This document shows, one piece after another, positions 42,739 through 51,052 of a DNA stretch of 64,000 nucleotides. Source of the stretch: JAJXWB01 sp965246795 (lineage in GTDB: Bacteria; Pseudomonadota; Alphaproteobacteria; Rhizobiales; Beijerinckiaceae); assembly GCA_965246795.1 (NCBI GenBank), contig CBDFFN010000013.1, forward strand, positions 558,001 through 622,000, read 5' to 3'. The notes under the pieces are model-generated. The model had not been told where the DNA came from, ran no database searches, and worked only from the letters and a program-made list of their open reading frames with translations. Numbering within the stretch: the first letter of the stretch is position 1; each line of letters starts with the position of its first letter. The translations under genes and the position numbers were made by a program.

Positions 42739-43695
42739 TTAGGAGACAGCCCGCAGCGGTGCATCAACCGCAACCGATGCCCGTCCGTCATGCTTGGCCA
42801 GTCGTGCGAGAAGATAATCGACCTCGGCGCGTGCGGCTTCAGTTAATCCCGATGCGGGTTTGCGCTGCGCATCCGACGCGATGAAGCCGCGCCGCATCAG
42901 CACATATTTCCGTACTGCGAGCCCGACCCCGAGCTGCTGCTCGTAGCGCAGCAACGGCAGATGCGCATCGAATAGGTCGTGCGCCTCGTCGCGCTTGCCG
43001 GCCTTCTGTAGGCGCACGATGTCGCCGAGCATTTCCGGAAAAGCATAGCCGGTCATCGCGCCGTCGGCGCCGCGCTCCATCTCGAAATCGAGGAACAGCC
43101 CGCCGTTGCCGGTGAGGATCGAGATCTCGCGCATCGATCCGTCCTTCTGGAATTTTCGCAACGTCGAAATCTTCTCGAGACCTGGCCAGTCTTCGTGCTT
43201 CAGCATCACGCAGGACGGATGCGCCATTACGATGCCGCGGATGACGGCCGGCGTCATCTGCACCGTGATCGTGAGGGGATAATCTTGGATGACGAAGGGC
43301 ACGTCGCTGCCGATCGCCTCGACCGCCTGCGCGTAGTAGCCGGCGATCTGGTCGTCGGTGCGCAAGGTCGGCGGCGGCGCGATCATCACGCCGGCCGCGC
43401 CGCCTTCCATCACGGCGTGCGTCAGCGCGCGCATCGCAGCGAAACCCGGCGCCGACACGCCGACGATCACGGGCAGATTGCCCATTCCGGCGATCCAGTC
43501 TTTCGTCAGCGCCACGGCTTCGTCGAGCTCAAGTTTCGGCGCTTCGCCCATGATGCCGAGCACCGTGACGCCGGTCGCGCCCGCGGCCTTGTAGCCGTCG
43601 ATGAGCGTGCCGATGGAGCGCGTGTCGATGCGCCCGTCCGGATGAAAGGGCGTCGGCGCGATCGGGAAGAGGCCGGCGGCAGTATGGTCGAGCAT
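42739..43695 (-). CDS. DapA/NAL-family aldolase or dehydratase
   Basis: A 318-residue TIM-barrel class I lyase. It shows FPIAPTPFHPDGRID, the GxxGE motif LGIMGEAPKLELDEAV, the proton-relay Tyr in FVIQDYPLTITV and the Schiff-base Lys in CVMLKHEDWPGLEK. The family includes dihydrodipicolinate synthase, N-acetylneuraminate lyase and 2-keto-3-deoxy sugar acid enzymes. It is divergent from an IlvD/Edd dehydratase, a pairing used in non-phosphorylated sugar-acid breakdown, so a keto-deoxy acid is a reasonable substrate guess. The start at 43695 is chosen because 43734 falls inside a repeat. Confidence 0.85.
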   Translation of the reverse strand: MLDHTAAGLFPIAPTPFHPDGRIDTRSIGTLIDGYKAAGATGVTVLGIMGEAPKLELDEAVALTKDWIAGMGNLPVIVGVSAPGFAAMRALTHAVMEGGAAGVMIAPPPTLRTDDQIAGYYAQAVEAIGSDVPFVIQDYPLTITVQMTPAVIRGIVMAHPSCVMLKHEDWPGLEKISTLRKFQKDGSMREISILTGNGGLFLDFEMERGADGAMTGYAFPEMLGDIVRLQKAGKRDEAHDLFDAHLPLLRYEQQLGVGLAVRKYVLMRRGFIASDAQRKPASGLTEAARAEVDYLLARLAKHDGRASVAVDAPLRAVS

Positions 43696-43726
43696 CAATC
43701 GGTTTCCATCAATCGTGCGGCTCTCG

Positions 43727-43800
43727 CCTGTCATTCCGGCGAAAGCAAAAATCCAGACGGCCCGCTTTGTATTAGATGCCCGCTTTCACGGGCATGACAG
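43727..43800. repeat. Family C inverted repeat (copy 2)
   Basis: CCTGTCATTCCGGCGAAAGC at the left end pairs with GCCCGCTTTCACGGGCATGACAG at the right end, and the interior carries ATCCAGACGG as in the copy at 30663-30724. It occupies the divergent intergenic region between the DapA-family and IlvD/Edd genes, an unusual place for a 3'-end type repeat. Confidence 0.75.
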
Positions 43801-43860
43801 CAGCGTCCGCGCCAGCCATCATACGGCATCGCGCGACCTCACCGAAAGCATTTGCCGCAC

Positions 43861-45561
43861 ATGACCAAAGGCCTGCGAAAAGGTCTCACCAGCTACGGCG
43901 ACGACGCCTTCGCGCTATACCTGCGAAAAGTCTTCATCAAGGCGATGGGCTATTCCGACGATGCGCTGGAGCGCCCGATCGTCGGCATCACCAACACCGC
44001 CAGCGACTACAATCCCTGTCACGGCAACGCGCCGCAACTCATTGAGGCGGTGAAGCGCGGCGTCATGCTCGCCGGCGCGATGCCGATGGTCTTCCCGACC
44101 ATCTCCATCCACGAAAGTTTCGCGCATCCGACCTCGATGTTCCTGCGCAATCTGATGGCGATGGACACGGAGGAAATGATCCGCGCGCAGCCGATGGATG
44201 CCGTCGTGCTGATCGGCGGTTGCGACAAGACGTTGCCGGCGCAGATCATGGGCGCGGTGAGCGCCGATCTGCCGACCATCGTCGTGCCGGTCGGGCCGAT
44301 GGTCGTGGGCCACCACAAGGGCGAGGTGCTCGGCGCCTGCACCGACTGCCGACGGCTGTGGGGCGATTTTCGCGCCGGGCGCATCGACGCGGAGGAAATT
44401 GCCGAAGTCGAAAGCCGCCTCGCGCCGTCGGTCGGCACCTGCATGGTGATGGGCACGGCCTCGACCATAGCCTGCATGGTGGAGGCGATGGGTCTCGCGT
44501 TGCCGATGGGTGGCACGATCCCCGCACCGCATTCCGAACGCGTGCGGCTCGCGGAAGCGAGCGGCAAGGTCGCAGCAGAACTGGCGAAGAGTGGCGGGCC
44601 AAAGCCGAGCACGTTGCTGACGAAAGAGGTTTTCCATAACGCCATCGCCGTGATGCAGGCCATCGGCGGCTCGACCAATGCCGTTGTGCATTTTGCTGCC
44701 ATCGCCGGACGTGCGGGGCTGAAATTCGATCTTGCCGATGTCGATGCGATTGGGCGCAGGACGCCTGTGCTCGTTGATCTGAAGCCGTCGGGCGCGCATT
44801 ACATGGAGCATTTTCATCACGCCGGCGGCGTGCCGAAACTTCTCGCGCAACTTGGCGATCTCGTCGCGCGCGATGCGATGACGGTGAATGGACAAACGAT
44901 CGGTGCCATCGCCGATGCTGCCGAAGATGTGCCCGGCCAGGATGTGATCCGATCGCGGGAGAATGCGATCAAGCCGGAAGGCTCAATAGCGGTGCTGACG
45001 GGCAATCTCGCGCCGCGTGGCGCGATCATCAAACAGGCCGCAGCAACGCCTGCATTGCTCTTGCACGAAGGCCGCGCGCTCGTCTTCGAGTCGGTCGATG
45101 ACATGGCGGCGCGGATCGACGATCCCGACCTCGATGTGAATGCCGACGACGTGCTCGTCCTACGTAACACCGGGCCGAAGGGCGCACCGGGAATGCCGGA
45201 AGCGGGCTATCTGCCGATCCCGAAGAAACTCGCCACGGCAGGCGTGAAGGACATGGTCCGCATCTCGGACGCGCGCATGAGCGGCACGGCCTTCGGCACG
45301 ATCGTGCTTCATATTTCGCCGGAATCGGCCGATGGCGGATCGCTTGCGCTGGTGCAAAGCAACGACCGGATTAGGCTCGACACGTTCGCGCGAAGAATCG
45401 ATCTGCTGGTGGATCATGCTGAGTTGGCACGACGGCGTGGGGCGCTCTCATCGCAACCTGCGCAGGAGAAGCCTGCGCGCGGCTATGCCAAACTGTTCGT
45501 CGAACACGTCACGCAAGCCGACGAAGGCTGTGACTTCGATTTTCTGAAATGCAAGGCATAA
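43861..45561 (+). CDS. IlvD/Edd family dehydratase
   Basis: A 566-residue iron-sulfur dehydratase. The cluster Cys positions fit DYNPCHGN, LIGGCDKTLPAQIMGA and SVGTCMVMGTASTIACM. Also conserved are ACTDCRRLWGDFRAG, QAIGGSTNAVVHFAA, the nucleotide-like RISDARMSGTAFGTIVLHI and ESADGGSLALVQ. The family covers dihydroxy-acid dehydratase (IlvD), 6-phosphogluconate dehydratase and sugar-acid dehydratases such as arabinonate and xylonate dehydratases. The divergent DapA-family gene favours a sugar-acid role, but IlvD itself cannot be excluded. The ATG at 43861 is used; a TTG nine bases earlier is in frame. Confidence 0.88.
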   Translation: MTKGLRKGLTSYGDDAFALYLRKVFIKAMGYSDDALERPIVGITNTASDYNPCHGNAPQLIEAVKRGVMLAGAMPMVFPTISIHESFAHPTSMFLRNLMAMDTEEMIRAQPMDAVVLIGGCDKTLPAQIMGAVSADLPTIVVPVGPMVVGHHKGEVLGACTDCRRLWGDFRAGRIDAEEIAEVESRLAPSVGTCMVMGTASTIACMVEAMGLALPMGGTIPAPHSERVRLAEASGKVAAELAKSGGPKPSTLLTKEVFHNAIAVMQAIGGSTNAVVHFAAIAGRAGLKFDLADVDAIGRRTPVLVDLKPSGAHYMEHFHHAGGVPKLLAQLGDLVARDAMTVNGQTIGAIADAAEDVPGQDVIRSRENAIKPEGSIAVLTGNLAPRGAIIKQAAATPALLLHEGRALVFESVDDMAARIDDPDLDVNADDVLVLRNTGPKGAPGMPEAGYLPIPKKLATAGVKDMVRISDARMSGTAFGTIVLHISPESADGGSLALVQSNDRIRLDTFARRIDLLVDHAELARRRGALSSQPAQEKPARGYAKLFVEHVTQADEGCDFDFLKCKA

Positions 45562-45576
45562 GGCATAAATCCGCCG

Positions 45577-45601
45577 AAGGCGCTCGTTTCCAGAGCGCCT
45601 T
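45577..45601. terminator. Bidirectional hairpin between convergent genes
   Basis: AAGGCGCTC (45577-45585) pairs perfectly over nine bases with GAGCGCCTT (45593-45601) around the loop GTTTCCA. It lies in the 52-nt gap between the IlvD/Edd gene and the convergent Lys/Glu-rich exported-protein gene. The A and T ends are short, so it is a weak intrinsic terminator for either direction. Confidence 0.55.
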
Positions 45602-45613
45602 GGTAAATCGACA

Positions 45614-46702
45614 TTAGTTGGGCGCGCCGCTGGAGGTCGTCACTGGCGTTGAATCTTGCGATGGTGTTGGTTGCGGAGCGACGCCGCCTCCCGGCTGCTG
45701 TCCGCCATTGTTGGCCGGCCCATTGCCGGCCTGCTGTGCGGCCTTCGCGGCCTCTTGAGCAAGCTTCTTGTTCAGATCTTTTTCGAGTTCGGCTTCTTCG
45801 CGCTTGATCCTCTTCTCGAGCTTTTCCAGCTCTTTCTCATGACGCCTCTCGGCCGACTTGTTGTGTTTCTTTTTATCCTGATCGATCTTCTTCTCAAGCT
45901 GTTCGCGCTTCTTAGTATCTCTCTCGAGCTTTTTTACGTCACCTTCCAGTTCCGGATCGCCCTTCACCGCTTCCTTCAGGATCGCGAGGTCATGTTTGAC
46001 CTCCTTGTCGTCTTTTCTCTCTGTCGACTTACCCTTCTTGTCGTCATGCTCCGCCCTGCGCTCGTCTTTCTTGAGCTCCTTGAGCACGTCCTTCGCCTTT
46101 TCAAGTTCTTCCTTCGTGGGCGGCGCGGCCGCGACCGCTGGAAGCGGCTTGTTGCCGAGAAGCCGCCCGGCGTCTTGCTTGTTGAGTTTCGGGCTCAGCT
46201 GCACCGCCGTCGGAATGACGACCGCCTTGTTGAGACTGCCCGACACAGCCTTCGGAGCAACGATCGTCGCTGATTCGCGTTTTGGCGCAACGACTGCCGT
46301 CGGCCCGACTTTCGCTTGTAACCGCGCCTTTTTCTTCGCGTTGCCTTTGCCGAGAGGGTAACCGGAATTGTTCGTGGACGGATCGTCGGAACTCGTCTGC
46401 TTGCTGTCGCTGCCGGACGATCCAACACCACTGCTCGATCCCGTAGAGGATGATCCGACGGAGGAGGACCGCGGCTCGATCTTCCGCATGCGCGGTGCAA
46501 CATCCATCGCACGCGGCGTGACGTCGAGAGCGCGCGGTACGACGATCGGCGCACGATCCACAGGCGCAACCAGCGGGCGCACGACATTCAGCGCAGGCGC
46601 GTTTTGCATCATCGGCGCGGCCCGCATGACCATCGGATCGGCAAAAGCCGCGCCGGCATGCCCGACGGTGGCGACGATGAGAGCGACTAGTGACGCGCGC
46701 AT
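45614..46702 (-). CDS. Exported Lys/Glu-rich coiled-coil protein
   Basis: A 362-residue protein. A signal peptide (RASLVALIVATVGHAGAAFA) leads to an Arg/Pro/Val region with repeats like APIVVPRALDVTPRAMDVAPR, then a Ser/Gly tract (SSSVGSSSTGSSSGVGSSG). A basic segment and a long charged helix follow (about 200-320; for example ELEKAKDVLKELKKDERRAE and KELEKLEKRIKREEAELEK), ending in a Gln/Gly/Pro-rich tail. The ATG at 46702 has GGGAG about 8 nt upstream; an ATG five codons earlier is also in frame. No family recognised. It is divergent from the riboswitch-controlled receptor. A periplasmic structural or cell-wall role is possible only. Confidence 0.65.
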   Translation of the reverse strand: MRASLVALIVATVGHAGAAFADPMVMRAAPMMQNAPALNVVRPLVAPVDRAPIVVPRALDVTPRAMDVAPRMRKIEPRSSSVGSSSTGSSSGVGSSGSDSKQTSSDDPSTNNSGYPLGKGNAKKKARLQAKVGPTAVVAPKRESATIVAPKAVSGSLNKAVVIPTAVQLSPKLNKQDAGRLLGNKPLPAVAAAPPTKEELEKAKDVLKELKKDERRAEHDDKKGKSTERKDDKEVKHDLAILKEAVKGDPELEGDVKKLERDTKKREQLEKKIDQDKKKHNKSAERRHEKELEKLEKRIKREEAELEKDLNKKLAQEAAKAAQQAGNGPANNGGQQPGGGVAPQPTPSQDSTPVTTSSGAPN

Positions 46703-46904
46703 GAAAAACTCCCGCATTTCCTAGCGATGCCGATCGCATCGCCTTGTCAACATGTTACGAGTCCATCGACCAGAGCGCTTGTGACGACCGGCACAGTGCG
46801 CGATCGCATCACGCGCGACCTCGCCTGACTGTGGCCTCTCTTGCATCGCGACGTAACGGAGTCGCGTGTGCCCGTATCGTTCTTATTGTGACGTTACGTC
46901 GTCT

Positions 46905-47097
46905 TTGCTTTGATGTGCGTGACGGTTCCCTGCAAAGGGATCAAAAGGGAATGCGGTGCGCGCTGCCAAGCGCAATGCCGTGGCTGCCCCCGCAACTGTA
47001 AGCGGTGAGTTCTTCGTCACGATGTCACTGGGGTCCTCGGCTCCGGGAAGACGACGAAGAACCTCGACCCGCAAGCCAGGAGACCTGCCGTTAGTCG
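46905..47097 (+). ncRNA. Cobalamin (AdoCbl) riboswitch
   Basis: The conserved elements occur in order: GACGGTTCCC (46921), AAAAGGGAATGCGGTG (46943-46958), GCAATGCCGTGGCTGCCCCC (46972 on), GCAACTGTAAGCGG, the CACTGGG-like loop (47016-47022), CCGGGAAGACG (47043) and GACCCGCAAGCCAGGAGACC (B12 box, 47066-47085). The set is nearly complete and in the correct spacing for the class. About 140 nt of expression platform separates it from the TonB receptor ATG at 47238; a GC-rich region (47100-47180) could carry the alternative fold. Binding of adenosylcobalamin would lower expression of the receptor and the coupled PepSY gene. Confidence 0.95.
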
Positions 47098-47237
47098 TGG
47101 TCACACGCGAGCACGCGTCGGGCGGGGTGTTCCGATCGTTGGCGAACCGGCCGCATCGCTTGATGCGGGCGGGGAGACTTCGTTCGCGGTGACGTGCCAC
47201 TCGGTGTCCAAGGACATCGGCAGTTACCCGAGGTCTC

Positions 47238-49580
47238 ATGTCTGCGTTCGTGTTTTCCCATCGCGCACTGTCGCGCGTTTCCCTCTCTGCTCTCATTATT
47301 GCGTCAATCTCTTCGGATGCATTTGCGCAGACGCCGCAGCCGCTCGCGCCGGTCACTGTCGACTCGCCGCGTCCACGCGCGACGCCGCGCGCGTCAACCG
47401 CGCCGGCGCGGACTGCATCGCGCAAGGTAGTGCGCCGTGCCACCCGCCAGCGCCCGGTTGCCGCGGTGCCGATCGCGCCCGCGCAGACTGCGCAGAATGC
47501 AGGTCCGTCGCCGATCGATCGCGACCCTGCCGGCGGCGATCTCGCGCCGAACGGGCTGAACCTTCAGAAAGTGGCCCCGTCGGGCAGCCGCTTGAATCTT
47601 ACGCCGTTCGAGACTCCGGCCAGCGTCGAGATCATTCCGGGCCAGGTCGCACGCGATCGCGGCCAGCGCACCGTGCAGGAAGCCGTGACGCAGAACGGCA
47701 CGGGCTTCACATTCATCGGGTCGCCCGGCAACGGCGGAACATCGCTGCAGGTGCGCGGTTTTACCGGGCAAGGTTCGACGCAGCAGCTTTTTGACGGGAC
47801 GCGGCTCTACGTGGCCTCCGGCACGGTGACCTTTCCTTTCGACACATGGTCGGCCGAGCGCATCGAGATTCTGCGCGGGCCGGCCTCTGTGATTTATGGT
47901 GAGGGCTCGATCGGCGGTATCATCAACACGATCCCGAAGAAGCCGACGCCGTTCTTCGTGCACGAGGGTTTCACCGCGGTCGGCAGCGATCTGTCGCGTC
48001 GCGTCGCGGTCGGAAGCGGCGGCCCGATCAACGACTGGATTTCGTATCGTGTCGACGTCGCCGGCAATGCCGCGAAAAGCTGGCTCAACGATAATAGCGA
48101 TTATCGAAACTACGACTTTGCCACGAGCATCAAGATACAGCCGACTGCCGACTTTCAGACGACGATCACCAACGATTACGGCGTCAACAATCCGCTGAAG
48201 TATTTCGGCACACCGCTGATCCGCTACGCCACCGTCTTCAACGGCGGCGTGCTCAATCCGGATCTGCGTTACACCAACTACAATGTCGGCAACGCGCTGA
48301 TCAAATACCAGGATAATTTCACACAGGTGAAATCGGAGTGGAAACCGCTGCCCGGGCTTACCTTCCGCAACACCGCTTATCGGCTCACGTCGAACCGGCA
48401 CTATCGCGATGCCGAGCAATACACGTTCGTGCCTGCGACGAACCGTGTCACGCGCGCCAATTACATCGAAATCTATCATGGCGAGGAGCAGATCGGCGAC
48501 CGCTTCGATATCACCGGCGATTTTCGGATCGGCGCGTGGAAGAACAAAGTCGTCGTCGGTGGCGAGGTTAACCAGATCAACTTTCGCCACACCAACAATT
48601 CGCCCTATCCGGCGAATGCTGCCACGGCGACCACCGACATCACGAACACGTTTCCGCGAACCTTCGACAGTCCGCGCGCGACGGCGCTGGGATTCACGAC
48701 GAACGCCAAGACCGGCGCGCTGTTCGCGGAAAATCAACTCAAGCCGTTCGATTGGCTGAGTATCATCGGCGGCGTCCGCTACGACTCGCCAAAAGTGCAT
48801 CGTGAAGATTATTTCGCCGGCACGTCGTTCGACAAACAGTTTCGCTATGCCACTTGGCACACGGGGGTCGTCATCAACCCGCTGCCGTGGCTGTCGCTCT
48901 ACACGCAATATGCAACGGGCGTCGATTCCGTCGCCAACATCCTGACGCTCGCGCTCGCCCAGTCGCAATTTCAGCTGGCGCGCGGACGTCAGATCGAGGC
49001 CGGCGCGAAAGTGACGGCGTTTGATGGGCGCATCGAGGGCACGCTCGCCTTCTATCAGATCATCAAGAAGGATCTTCTGACACCCGACCCGACGAATCCC
49101 ACCGTGCAGCAGCAGGTCGGCGCACAATCCTCGCGCGGCATCGAGGTCTCGATCGCGGCCTGGGCGATCCCCGAAACACTGCGCATCGAAGCGAATGCGG
49201 CCATCCTGCGCGCGAAATACGATGACTTCCGGCAGGTGTTCAACAGCCAGCAGGTGAACTTTCGTGGCTTCGTGCCGACCAACGTGCCGCAACAGACGGC
49301 GAATGTCTGGGCAACATGGCTCTTCGCACCGCAGTGGGAGGCGCGCGCGGGTCTGCAATATGTCGGCAAGACCTACGGCGACAGCCTAAATTTCACGACA
49401 CGGTCTCGCTACGCCGTGCTGAACGGTTCGCTCGACTATAAAGCGACGGAGAACATCAAGTTTAGTATTCGCGGCTTCAACCTCGCGAATGCGGTCTATG
49501 CGACGAGCGGGCCCTACGTCACGCAGGTGATCCTCGGTCAGCCGCGGCGCTTCGAGCTCGCGCTGAACGTGCGCTATTGA
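47238..49580 (+). CDS. TonB-dependent outer-membrane receptor, siderophore-receptor type
   Basis: A 780-residue receptor. It has a signal peptide to about residue 31 (SLSALIIASISSDAFAQ), an Ala/Arg/Pro-rich linker (about 32-95) and a plug domain with TPASVEIIPGQVARDRGQRTVQEAV, SLQVRGFTGQGSTQQLFDGTRLY and RIEILRGPASVIYGEGSIGGIINTIPKKP. The beta barrel follows, ending LGQPRRFELALNVRY with a terminal aromatic residue as needed for barrel insertion. Sequence type points to a siderophore receptor, but the cobalamin riboswitch points to B12 or a related corrinoid or cobalt ligand. The next gene overlaps it by 4 nt. Confidence 0.93.
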   Translation: MSAFVFSHRALSRVSLSALIIASISSDAFAQTPQPLAPVTVDSPRPRATPRASTAPARTASRKVVRRATRQRPVAAVPIAPAQTAQNAGPSPIDRDPAGGDLAPNGLNLQKVAPSGSRLNLTPFETPASVEIIPGQVARDRGQRTVQEAVTQNGTGFTFIGSPGNGGTSLQVRGFTGQGSTQQLFDGTRLYVASGTVTFPFDTWSAERIEILRGPASVIYGEGSIGGIINTIPKKPTPFFVHEGFTAVGSDLSRRVAVGSGGPINDWISYRVDVAGNAAKSWLNDNSDYRNYDFATSIKIQPTADFQTTITNDYGVNNPLKYFGTPLIRYATVFNGGVLNPDLRYTNYNVGNALIKYQDNFTQVKSEWKPLPGLTFRNTAYRLTSNRHYRDAEQYTFVPATNRVTRANYIEIYHGEEQIGDRFDITGDFRIGAWKNKVVVGGEVNQINFRHTNNSPYPANAATATTDITNTFPRTFDSPRATALGFTTNAKTGALFAENQLKPFDWLSIIGGVRYDSPKVHREDYFAGTSFDKQFRYATWHTGVVINPLPWLSLYTQYATGVDSVANILTLALAQSQFQLARGRQIEAGAKVTAFDGRIEGTLAFYQIIKKDLLTPDPTNPTVQQQVGAQSSRGIEVSIAAWAIPETLRIEANAAILRAKYDDFRQVFNSQQVNFRGFVPTNVPQQTANVWATWLFAPQWEARAGLQYVGKTYGDSLNFTTRSRYAVLNGSLDYKATENIKFSIRGFNLANAVYATSGPYVTQVILGQPRRFELALNVRY

Positions 49581-51046
49581 CGGGCGCTGCCAACCGTTTC
49601 GTCCTGCGATGGCTGTACATCGGCCATCGCTGGATCGGCATCGTCACGTGCCTGCTCTGCGTGATGTGGTTCGTGTCGGGCATCGTCATGATGTACGTGC
49701 CCTATCCGCGGCTGACGGATCGGGAGCGGATCGCGCTCTCCGCCGACATCGACTGGTCGCAGGTTGCGCTTTCGCCAGATGCGGCGATGCGGGAAGCAGG
49801 GATTAAACGCTTTCCGCAGCAAGCGCGTTTGTCGATGCTACGCGGCGAGCCGGTCTACCGCTTCGTCGACGGCGCGACACGTGTAACTGTGTCTTCGCGC
49901 GACGGTCGATTGCTCGATAATTTCGACGCATTGGCTGCGCTCGCCATCGTCCGCGACGCGCGGCCGGATGCAGCGAATGCAACGGTCGAGACGTTTGCGC
50001 GAGACCAGTGGACCGTCGCGCAGGGCTTTAACGCGCATCGGCCCTTGCGCAAGGTTCTGCTCGGCGACGAGGCCGGATCAGAACTTTACGTCTCGTCGCG
50101 CACCGGCGAAATCGTGCAGGACACGACACGCCGCGAGCGTTTCTGGAACTGGCTCGGTTCGGTGCCGCACTGGATCTACCCGACCATCCTGCGACAGGAC
50201 GGCGAAACGTGGCGGCAGATCGTGATGTGGACGTCTGGGCCGGCAACCATCGGCGCCATCGCCGGCGTGTGGATCGGCGTCCTGCGTTTTCGCGCGAAGC
50301 GCCGCTACAAGGGCGATCGTATGACGCCCTATCGCGGCTGGATGAAGTGGCATCACGTTGTCGGGCTTTTTGCGGGCGTGTTCGTCGTGACGTGGCTGGC
50401 AAGCGGCTGGCTGTCGGTCAATCCATTCCGCTGGTTCGACCGCGCCGGGCCACCTTCGCCCGCGCGCCTGCAAGCCTATGCCGGGCAGGACGGCGCGGTC
50501 TTCGTCGGCGCAGAGCGTATGCCGCCAGGCCTGACGTCCGCCGGCGCGCGAGAAGCGCGCTTCGTGTGGGTCGCCGGGCATCCGCTTGTCATCGCAACGG
50601 ATGCGCAGATGGCGCGCACGGTGATCGATGCGCGCAGCGGACAGCCGGCGGTGCTGTCGCAGGACGGCCTCGTCGCCAGTGCGCGAAAGCTCGTGCCGGG
50701 AGCCGATATCGATGCCGTCATGTTGCTCATGGAGGAAGACGCTTACTGGTATTCGCATCACAACGAACGCCGCCTGCCGGTTTTGCGTGTGATTTTCGCG
50801 GACGACGCCGCGACCTGGTTGCACATTGACCCCGCCACAGGCGAGGTGCTCGGGCAGTTGAGCCGCAGCGGTCGCGTCTATCGCTGGCTCTTCAACGCCG
50901 TACACGATTTCGATCTGCGCCTGCTTCTCCGCAACCGCCCATCATGGGACGTGCTCGTCATCGCGCTTTCGCTCGCGGGCTTGATCGTGTCGCTGTCTGG
51001 CGCTGTTATCGGCTGGCGACGATTGTTTCGCCCACGCCGTGCGTGA
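49577..51046 (+). CDS. PepSY-associated transmembrane protein
   Basis: A 489-residue membrane protein. Helices are near residues 12-40 (IGHRWIGIVTCLLCVMWFVSGIVMMYV), 195-240, 255-280 and the C-terminus (VLVIALSLAGLIVSLSGAVIGW). His positions HRW, KWHH, FNAHR and HDFDLR suit heme or metal binding. PepSY-like segments (YRFVDGATRVTVSSRDGRLLDN; TWLHIDPATGEVLGQL) lie between. Such proteins often accompany TonB receptors and are proposed to reduce imported ferric or cobalt complexes. The start is a TTG forming TTGA with the receptor's stop, so translation is coupled and B12 control is shared. Confidence 0.88.
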   Translation: MTGAANRFVLRWLYIGHRWIGIVTCLLCVMWFVSGIVMMYVPYPRLTDRERIALSADIDWSQVALSPDAAMREAGIKRFPQQARLSMLRGEPVYRFVDGATRVTVSSRDGRLLDNFDALAALAIVRDARPDAANATVETFARDQWTVAQGFNAHRPLRKVLLGDEAGSELYVSSRTGEIVQDTTRRERFWNWLGSVPHWIYPTILRQDGETWRQIVMWTSGPATIGAIAGVWIGVLRFRAKRRYKGDRMTPYRGWMKWHHVVGLFAGVFVVTWLASGWLSVNPFRWFDRAGPPSPARLQAYAGQDGAVFVGAERMPPGLTSAGAREARFVWVAGHPLVIATDAQMARTVIDARSGQPAVLSQDGLVASARKLVPGADIDAVMLLMEEDAYWYSHHNERRLPVLRVIFADDAATWLHIDPATGEVLGQLSRSGRVYRWLFNAVHDFDLRLLLRNRPSWDVLVIALSLAGLIVSLSGAVIGWRRLFRPRRA

Positions 51047-51052
51047 GAACGG

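Noticed and set aside
47394..49358. 654-codon leftward frame opposite the TonB receptor
   Set aside because: Arg/Asp-rich shadow frame; the receptor has a signal peptide, plug motifs and a riboswitch upstream.
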